Of a stretch of 64,000 nucleotides of DNA, positions 55,583 to 64,000 are shown piece after piece; the first letter of the stretch is position 1, and the number at the start of each line of letters is the position of its first letter. Made by a program: the position numbers and the translations under genes. The notes under the pieces were generated by a model. The model had not been told where the DNA came from. It saw only the letters and a list, made by a program, of their open reading frames with translations, and searched no databases. Source of the DNA: Pisolithus tinctorius (lineage: Eukaryota > Basidiomycota > Agaricomycetes > Boletales > Pisolithaceae); the NCBI GenBank assembly GCA_024663395.1, contig JANFAH010000090.1, positions 1-64,000 of the forward strand, written 5' to 3'.

Positions 55583-57608
55583 TCATAGGAAGCCTCCCAC
55601 TCGTGGCAACGGGTTCCCTTGGTTGTTCGTCTTGACGCCAGCGCTCTGCGTGACAACTTTGGTCATCGAACCCTTGACGACCTGCTTCTCAACTGAGTTC
55701 GTGTTGAATGTCGTCCGCCGCATCCGACCATCTTGAGCAATATCCTCCGTGACGAGGTCGTTCCCGTTCGCAGTCAACTGCCCCGCAATTGGGCGTTCCG
55801 GGGATTGCGACTTGTAATTCTTCTGTGCTACCAACAGCGCTGCGCTATCTGATTACGGAGGATCAGTGAGAATGTCGACCCTGCAACGGAAAAAATGGAG
55901 ACGATGTATACCGATTTGGCTCATTCCACGATGATCTCCGTGGAACCAGTGTGATTTTTGCCGTTCAGAATATCTAGACACGCATCAATGTTGACGAAGG
56001 GAAAACGAATTAAGCGAGTGCTCACTTGCGCAGGGGCCGCCCATCTCTTCCGAGGGGGCAGTAAGCACTCTCAATGTCACGTGCGTAGAACCTGAGGTTC
56101 TCAAGCTGGCTCCGAGCCACCTCCGACGACACGCACGAAAATGAAAGGATAGACCGCGGATCCCGTTGAGCATAAGAAGGGTCCCCGATGAGATCACCCA
56201 ACGTGCGCAACGCCATCTTCGTGCGCTCCGATACCGGGATCTTGGGAGGAATGAGGTCCGTCCGTGCCTTTGGCAACGTGGCGAGGAACTTGGAGAACGC
56301 CTGGTTGACCAGGGACGCGCTTCCGGGCATGATAGACATGCATGCCTTGGCACCTATACGGAGCAGTCACGAAGGGTCAAGATATCACTTCACGCCGATA
56401 CTGGTACTTACCTTTTATCGTGAAGAGAGGTATATCGCCTTTGGCGTTGATCAGTTGTTTCTTCAGGTTTTCGGCGTGTTTCAGAGGTGCAACGTCACTC
56501 TGCTCATTCTGTTGACAGTTAGTATGGAGCGGAAGTCGGACCGAGGGCCGTATTCACTTGTATAATTAAAACGGGACATCTTATACAAGCCAACTCCTTT
56601 TGGGTTAAAGGTGTCCGCTGCCCACGAGATGCAACCCATGAGAACCACACGGGATCAACTGTCCAATCACTCACATTCATCATAATATTTACAAGCTCCA
56701 CGATTCGTAACCGTTTCGTCGGTGGCGTCCACGCCTCCCAATATGCAATCAGCTAGAGTATGATTTTAGCTCAAGTGTCACGCGTGCGTCAGTTAACGTA
56801 CGGCGTCTTGCAGATCCGTATTAGATGTCTAGACAAGAAGTATGTTTGGTGAACGGACTCTTCCAAAGCAGTGCAAAAAAAAATGATGGCGCAAGACTTA
56901 CCTCACCGGTCATGAACGTGACGACTTCACTAGCTGCGTGCTCAAACGCGTCGAGGTCGGCAGCGTAACACCAGAGTTGCAAGAGTTCGTCGTAGGCATT
57001 GAAGACCCATTTGAGCCTGTAAAAAAGTAGATAAGCAACCCGTAGGGTTCGTTATTCTATCTCAGGGTAGGCATGCACTCCGTGGGGGGCGGTACATTGC
57101 ACAGGGTTAGGCTCAGGACGAGTTCTGGCCACCTAAACGGCAGATATGAAGAATGATGTAAGGGACGAAGGAAGAATGCACACACAACGCGGTTAGCCTA
57201 AGAACGGCGTTTACAGCTATACATTCGAAGGCGAGAAAATGACAAGCCGGGAGGAATAAGGCCTTGGGTGTCTATCAGTGCCAGAGGACGACAATTATCG
57301 AGAACGACGACGTATACCTGCATGGCTAAAGCAAGGTCTGCTGCATCAACATAGCAATCATGCAATTCGCTCGGCCGACAACGCGAACGACCCATGGTAC
57401 GTTGATCGAAGGCAATGATGTTGTATTGAAGGCTGAGTCGTGGGTCATCGAAATGTCTCTGCAACCATGTAGAGTCGAGGAAGAGAGGGTGTAGCATGAT
57501 GATAGTAGGCTTGGATGGATCGAAACTGCCCACGTTCCCGTATACTGAGTTCGTCCTGTACCATAATGAAACGTAGTCTCCTCGAGAGGGTATGTCAACG
57601 AAAGGCAT
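55583..57608 (-). CDS. Alpha/beta hydrolase, agaricomycete-expanded family
   Basis: The start at 57608 gives MPFVDIPSRGDYVSLWYRTN. The N-terminal half is clear: KPTIIMLHPLFLDSTWLQRH, LQYNIIAFDQRTMGRSRCRP and ELHDCYVDAADLALAM. Then come WVFNAYDELLQLWCYAADLD, AFEHAASEVVTFMTGE, the strand CIRCPVLIIQ, and the C-terminal MSIMPGSASLVNQAFSKFLA with PKARTDLIPPKIPV. The last exon is polar (KGSMTKVVTQSAGVKTNNQG). The many small introns are only partly resolved, and I could not place every exon between 57.3 and 56.4 kb. The oxyanion-hole block (HPLFLD) is visible. A clear GxSxG nucleophile is not, so activity is uncertain. Confidence 0.75.
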
Positions 57609-60600
57609 CGTTCGCTGTGGGGAGACGGTGACCGCGGACGGGGACACCCACAAATATGACAGGGCAGAGAAAAAATTCAATGGCTGTATTGCACTTGAGT
57701 GCTGTCATGACAGCCCTGGAAAGCAATCATGGCAGACATATGCCCTCCGTTATCCGACGCCAACCTTTTTAGTCGTCTCCGCCGGACCCGCTTGCCATAC
57801 TCGCTGTGGTCCAAGTCCGGACTCTTTCTCTCCAGCTAGTCGCCTTAACAAATCCGCCGGCATTTAATAGTTCTGCAGCAAATACAACACCCTAGTACAC
57901 TTCCTTCGCAGAGTAGGCGGTGGAGTGGCCCAGGCATCGAATTGGTCACCAAGAAACTGCATTCTTCTCACGGAATCAATTTATTACTGAAAGAAGTCTG
58001 ACATAATAGCCAACAGACCCCGAGTCGAGCAACCGTATTGAAGCCCAGTGGTGGCTAAACTGGGCTAAACTCTGCGGCCATGCCAGTAAGCGTGACTAAT
58101 GCCACCGGCCACTACCGCCGAAGAGGTGATTCCAAAGGCGCTAACACCACAGCAAACCGAACGGTCGTAAAAATGGGACGGATGGCGCGGAGCGCTTAAA
58201 TCCCCCCCGGAATCTCCCCGACCTCCACAGCGGATGGCCATTAAACCATGGATTGACATGATAAACTTTTCGTGGAACCGTCAGGGCGGAGCAGGTTATG
58301 ACCTGATGTCACCCCCTGGCACCCGAATTGCTGGGACATTCCACATCGTCCCCATCATGAATGACTTGTACAAATGCTACCATTACCTTCGTCCTCAGGT
58401 GGTTTCAGATGGGCTAACCTTCGATCCCAAGCTTGAGCAATGTGTGAGGGCCACTTGGTGCCTGTCGCCACTGTTCGGTACGGCGTGCGCCACCCGAAGA
58501 CTTGCGATGAGCCCTGATGAGCACCACACAGACAGAGCACATCAGATGTATATATATATAAATATCCTCGTTCTATTGTCTGCCGTCTTGCAACGTACCT
58601 ATCATTTTCATCATGTCCAACGGGATAGTGGATATGGCCCGATAGGGCATTATATCACATCCTGAGACCTTCATAGAATCAAAGGAGGGTAAAGCCGATG
58701 GAAAGTCGTGCAAATTTGAGGTGAGTAACGGAACATGGATGACTCGATCAAATACGCACCGTGGACAATGAGATCTCGACAGAACAATGGAGAAGCACCA
58801 AAGAACTAACGGAATTCCCGGCGTTCTATGTCATCACTGCGGCCCTGACAGGTTTACAGGGTGATTGTAGGCATCTGGACAGAAGTATGAGTGCTTGAGC
58901 TCTAACCGCAATGGTGAAGAAACAGATACTTATGGCACTACGCTAACACTCAAGTACGTACTGTCGAAGAAGACGGTACCTGTAGTAGCGTTAGTAACAT
59001 GTGTATCGGCGGTCGCAGGAAGAAGTGAAGAAGGGGTCATGGGACCGTTGCCTGACAAATTATCCGACAAGCAAAAAACGCACATTCTGTACCTGTGCTC
59101 TCACTCCCAACTGCCCCTGAAGGCCACCTAATGGATATCAAACCGCTGTTGTGGTCAGCACACTGAAAGACCGCAAAAACATACGCCAGGCAGTGATAAC
59201 AAAGCAACATACCAGTAATCCTACGATCGCGGGATTAATCGTGTCCAGTCTCTGGGTACTTACTTACCGCTATGATCGACCCCACTTGAGGCTCTAAACC
59301 TTCGGCGGTATATACGCTATTTCCGTAGCGGACACCGACAACTAAGAAGTTCAACTGAACTTGTGACTAGTACTTCGACAGCTTCATTATCACGAACCTA
59401 CAGTGACTGTGAGTCGTTGGTCTCCAAACTTATCTGCAAAAGCGTCGAATTACGCTATGCGCGTGCGCTTGCTGCTCTGATTGGACAATTTAGACTTCCT
59501 TTAGATAATAATGAAGACAAGGTTTACGACAAAACTAAGTCAAACGGGGACACTTTCCCAAGATATATCCTCGCCTATTACCAGTAGGTGGCAGACCGAG
59601 TAGGGACCGGGCCAAGATGTACACTAATATGTGAACCTTGTGTTCTGGTGAGTTGGATATGGTATGATCGTACTCACGTGTGCCACTTATCATTAACAAG
59701 TTTACTCACGCTCCAAACGCTATCTGTATCCCGTCTTTGCCTCGAGTGCTTCGACCTGTTAGATGCCTACAATTCATTGCCACCATGATTTGAATTGGGC
59801 TTTGTTTATGGGAAGATTGCGGATGTCGAAAAATGAGCGATGAATTTCCAGGTGCAGTGACCTTGTAAACAAGGTGATGCTCTGCCTTATAAGGAATTAT
59901 ATGTCTTCCCCTACCACGATCTTGTCATCACATGGCCAAGGTTGGGAGGTGTCGCTTGGAGAGGCCTGTTAGCATGTAATTGCTTAATCGCGTACGCTGA
60001 CGTGGTCAGTGCGCCGCCGTTTACATTGGTCCAGTGTTGGTCACTATACTCGCAGCGGTCCCCCGGGTTCCACAGGGTAAGGATGCCTAGCCTGAAAGAG
60101 ACAGTACCTGTAAGCCAGACCCATACATTTCCTGCACTTACTATCTAGCCATTGAATTATCTTGAAAGGTTGAAGTAGGTCGACTTGGGAGCCGGAGATG
60201 ATTCAGCATCAAGAAGTACGTGCTGAAACTTATCCTGTGCCATCCCCGATTCCTCTCACCTTTTTAGACCGGTGTGTCTACTGCATATGTACACTGGTTT
60301 CTTCAAGCATATGCACCGGAACAGGTCGGTGCTTACAGAATGATTCACCTGTTCAGAATAGTTTCAGGGACGTTACCATCACTGATTCATAACTTACAGC
60401 ACATAGTATAAGTCATCTTCAAGCTTTTGATAGTTCGTACTGCCAGAGTATAGTGGGCTATGGTGTACATTCGTTTGTGCCATCAGTCTTCTCCGAGAGC
60501 AGTTAAATTGAAGACAGCAGATGTCAAGTATCAGTGCTACTTATGCTTAAACCTGTGTTTGATCCAAGCTCGGAATCAGGCGTGATGTGTAAGTGAAGGG

Positions 60601-63277
60601 TATATCATTGCATTGTCACGACATGTGTAGGCTCGCAACTATACATGGAAACCCTCGATTTCAGAAGGACATTGGTGGTAGATCACAATTGGCCCCATGT
60701 TGAAACGTTCGAAACGTTGAAGCCTGGCCGCCTACGATTGGCTAATATATGCTGCGGAAAATAATCACAATGTGATATGATGAAGGTCAGTGAAATGACT
60801 CGACGTCTGTGATTTAACCTTGCACTATGATATGTCCTGCTCAGATCAATTAATGGGGCCTAGGGTCGACAAGCGAACAGGCGATGTCACGGCTCCGGTG
60901 TGCACGCAGGTGGACCGGATCCCGAGTCGCTTTTACAGGCACCGTAGACAATGATTGATGACGTCGTTGCAAGATAAACAATATAGAATGCATCTAGTCA
61001 ATGAGTGTTGCTGCAACACGAGTATATCGCTGTAGGCGCGTTCCCGAATAACAACCAGTAGTTGTCTGATCTCCCAGAAGGGCCAGAAGTCCAAAACTTC
61101 AGATGGGCGGTGTCACACGATGCATGGGATATTAGTGCAGGACCGGCCCACAGACGTGTCGAGGTTCCGCCCTGTGTACATAGATCGTGGGGATGTTGCC
61201 TGATATTCGGCCGCCCGCAAATTGCACAGCTTTAGTACACCATCAGGGGCGTAACTGGCAGTGTAGAGTAACACCTGGTAAAGATCACTGGCGCGACCAG
61301 TGGTTTGAAGTGTTGCGGAACCCGCTGGGAGAAGTTTCGTATCAAAGGATAATAGTGGAAGACCTTCTAGAACAGATGTCGAACGTGGGATTTGAGTTAC
61401 ATATGTCGGGTTTGGGACTTTGATGTCTGGTTCCATCACTAATTTCTGCACAGCATATATCTGTTTCAGCGGGATCATCGGGCGCGACGACACCCGCCTG
61501 CACTGTAACCGGCTGTAACATTGACGTCAGGGCGATGGGCCAACCCGAGGCCACCCACAGTGCTATACGAACAGGTACGAACTTCGTACCTGTGTGGACA
61601 CACTATGCCCAGCCTTCCGTGCGCCACAATTGTTCCTGAAACGTTCAATGCGGGCGAATCTGTTTGGATCATGGGCGAATTCCGATGGTCAGAGAGAATG
61701 TGGATGAAACTTGAGGTCGGGAACATGGTTCGCTGATGGCGATGGTCTCCCTCAAATCTCCCTGACACGTTAACGTGTCTTCTGCTCCACACTGCCACAT
61801 ACCGGGACAGCTAATAATTGTGGGGAAAAACATATCCGGACCGGGTCAACGGACGTCTTCAAACTTCGACTGAGGCGGAAACAGCACCTGCTCTGCGGGC
61901 ACGAACAAAGCAACAGCACCATATATAGTTTTTCTTCCATGGAACGTAAGAAGTGCACAGGGGGACTAACTTATACTTAGTAGACTATAAGCCAGAAGAG
62001 GGTCACCTGCTAGCTGGATGTGCTAGAAGCGGACGCCAACGGCAGATGAAAATTTACTCGGCAGTCGGTGCTAGGGCCGTTGGGAACGTAGACACACACC
62101 GAAAGAAAGTCCGGGCTGTGCAACGGATCTTGCAAATACGTAGTGGACAGAGCATGTACTCCGCGCAGTGCGAAGTGCCTCGCTCGCCATGGGAACGTAC
62201 ACCCCGAAAAGAGCCGTCATGCATCATGGCAGCTCCTGTCTGTAGATCATTGGGTTTTTGGCGTGATGTGATTAGCCATTTCCTCTTCTCGGAGAAAGGC
62301 GTGCTCATTGCTGATTCTACTGCACCTTGCATGACTTCCTCGGAAGCTGGATACCAACAGCCATGGAGTAGGTTTGCGCACTGCTTGAAAGGTTAATTAG
62401 GGAGTTGACTGACGACATAAGCCAGCACGTTAGTTTTCCCCTATGTGCTATTTGACAGCGCGAGATGGAAGTTCCGGGTCGGAGTCTGTCGGAATATTGC
62501 GAGGCTGTTCGACTTGATCCCGAGGTGCCAAGTTCCACTCCTCCAGGGGCCGACACCAAGTGAAAAAAAAAACCTATTACATCGTCGGAACATCGTGTGG
62601 GTGGTGCGCGCTTCAGCTCAAACCCGGATCGAGTCCCGTGACACAAATCTCGATGGTACGGCACCGTGTTTCGTCGGAATGGACGAGATGTAACACCAAC
62701 AAGATGTAACTCTATTGTGTTGTAATACATAAGTCGATATACAGCAGCTTTTCGTAATTCCATCGTCTGATGCGGATAACAGCGAGACACGAGTGATTCC
62801 TTGACGCCAACTTGTGCGCATGCCATGGGTGTGACGAGTGACCGCGATATCGTGCAGCCTGAAGCTGAAGGATAGCTCCCGGAATGCACATCGGTTCGGG
62901 TGTCAACGTGATGTCGAGCCGACGCAATGTGGCGAGTACTCCGATTCACAACGTTTGCGATAGACGCTCAAAGACGATAGTGCACAAGGAGATAACGACG
63001 AGGATTTGATTGGCGGCTGACAAAAATGATGTGACGGGGGGTTACTAATAATTATGGCGGCCGCCCGACATTACGGCATGGCGAAAATAATAATGGAGAA
63101 TTATCAAATCAAACCAAATAAATAAGGCAGTTCTGCCCACGCGCCAAGGTCGTTCTTCTACCCTGCTCCCCTCCGATCGACGACAACCCGTCTTCTCCTT
63201 TCATCTTCTGTTTCTGTTCTGCTTTCCATCTTCTTCCTTCTTCTTGACAGACACCCCTCGTTCCCTTCCCTTTCGCA
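57609..63277. other. Gene-poor stretch of about 5.7 kb
   Basis: The reading frames here are short and overlapping on both strands and match no family I know. I found no tRNA, LTR pair or terminal repeat. A 23-bp palindrome lies at 61571-61593. The right end includes the promoter and 5' UTR of the RGS gene, with a C/T-rich stretch at about 63160-63270. Confidence 0.5.
61571..61593. repeat. 23-bp palindrome
   Basis: ACAGGTACGAA, one C, then TTCGTACCTGT: perfect 11-bp inverted arms around a single base. No gene or element boundary is nearby. Confidence 0.85.
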
Positions 63278-64000
63278 ATGTCAACAGAGCAGGCAGACCA
63301 ACAATCCCAATCGTGCTCGTCCCACATGATGAAGACAACAAAGCGCGGGAGGCCCTTCCTCAAGGTGTGCCCTCCGATTCCATCATTCAACTCCCCTAAC
63401 CCATCTCCCAATACACTCAGGATACTCTCGACCTCTTTGCCACTCTCATCGTGTCCCTTCAATTGACTCCTCACAAGCAATACTTTCGCACTTTTCCAAA
63501 TTCTTTTACTACGTTAGTTTCATCCCATCCATCCCAGGGTTCACTTTCTGAGCTCCCATTTCTCCAGCGATGAAGCAGCCCACAACCTGGCATCCTTGAA
63601 ATTCTCGCAATCGAACCGCGGGCCGGATCCAAGAGACAAATCACGAATAGTGACGACCACCACCACGACTACCTTTTCCATGACCAGGGACATGGCCAAG
63701 GCGATGTGTCAACACTTTATGGATGCCCGTCTGATTGAGAATGCTGCGGATCAGGGCTCAAATCTCTTCAAGGATCGTGGTACTTATGTCCTCACTCCCA
63801 AGGGTCTCCACGTTCTAGAGCGGTTCATCTCGAAAAACGGCATCAACGCGGATCATCTGCAGCAGGCTTTTGCTTCCCAGCCCATCTGCGTCAGGTTGTT
63901 ACACTTGGAGCGTCGTGCGGCAGATGATGAGATTATCGTCACCCAATCTGTCATCACCGCTCTTTTCCGTCGATTTGTTGGCCGTCAGGCAAACTATCTT
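63278..64000 (+). CDS. RGS/DEP-domain regulator (FlbA/Thn1-like), partial
   Basis: Regulator of heterotrimeric G-protein signalling; relatives control asexual development in Aspergillus (FlbA) and hyphal form in Schizophyllum (Thn1). The start at 63278 gives MSTEQADQQSQSCSSHMMKT and the lead-in KRGRPFLK. After two introns the DEP-containing N-terminal region reads DTLDLFATLIVSLQLTPHKQ, EAAHNLASLKFSQSNRGPDP, RIVTTTTTTTFSMTRDMAKA, MCQHFMDARLIENAADQGSN, LFKDRGTYVLTPKGLHVLER and FISKNGINADHL. These blocks match the FlbA family closely. The gene runs off the right edge, so the second DEP copy and the RGS domain are outside the window. Confidence 0.9.

Noticed and set aside
61953..62396. 147-codon plus-strand reading frame
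   Set aside because: Overlaps the opposite-strand frame above and shows no recognisable motif; likely chance.
62618..62645. tRNA-like T-arm string CGGATCGAGTCCCG
   Set aside because: The expected D-arm, anticodon stem and acceptor stem are not present around it on either strand.
62317..62949. 210-codon minus-strand reading frame in the gene-poor stretch
   Set aside because: Composition is unlike any family I know, it overlaps similar-length frames on both strands and has no supporting intron pattern or conserved motif.

Overview
The window reads as nuclear DNA of a mushroom-forming basidiomycete (Agaricomycetes). Host genes are tightly packed, often divergent across 130-170 bp, and cut by many introns of about 50-60 nt. 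Several protein families here are typical of the group: a HET-domain protein, a FlbA/Thn1-type RGS protein and a fungal CACTA transposase. All calls come from reading the sequence; no database search was possible.

Left host block (about 0.9-16.5 kb): an NCBP3-like RNA-binding protein, KRR1, a serine carboxypeptidase, NOP58, an EAF-like elongation factor, ERG27, CTU1/NCS6 and NOP9. A duplicated copy of the NOP9 3' end and a broken hypothetical gene follow (17.8-19.1 kb).

Mobile block (19,237-43,549): a three-level nest whose boundaries can be read to the base. (1) A CACTA DNA transposon has perfect 28-bp terminal inverted repeats and a TTA target duplication. It carries a Tnp2-like transposase on the right and a divergently transcribed accessory gene. 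(2) A Gypsy-type LTR retrotransposon (1008-bp LTRs, CTACT target duplication) sits inside an intron of that accessory gene. It has gag, protease, RT-RNase H and integrase on the minus strand and an antisense Zn2Cys6 gene. (3) A second, pol-less LTR element (identical 472-bp LTRs, GCGG target duplication) sits inside the primer-binding site of the Gypsy element. It encodes one reading frame of about 1586 codons: a Gag-like N-terminus, nine repeats whose DNA resembles short introns, and a captured fragment of the host sterol gene ERG26. LTR divergence agrees with the nesting order: 18 differences in the Gypsy pair and none in the inner pair.

Right host block (43.9-57.6 kb): a HET-domain membrane protein, a degraded membrane-protein fragment, a conserved basidiomycete coiled-coil protein, an alpha/beta hydrolase, ENP1/bystin, UDP-glucuronate decarboxylase and a second alpha/beta hydrolase. 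A gene-poor stretch (57.6-63.3 kb) follows, then the 5' part of an RGS/DEP regulator that runs off the window.

The points most worth checking are the captured ERG26 fragment and intron-like repeat array in the inner element, a candidate 1-nucleotide exon in KRR1, a candidate AT-AC intron in the carboxypeptidase gene, a -1 frameshift signal in the Gypsy element, and an LTR pair whose differences are all CpG transitions.
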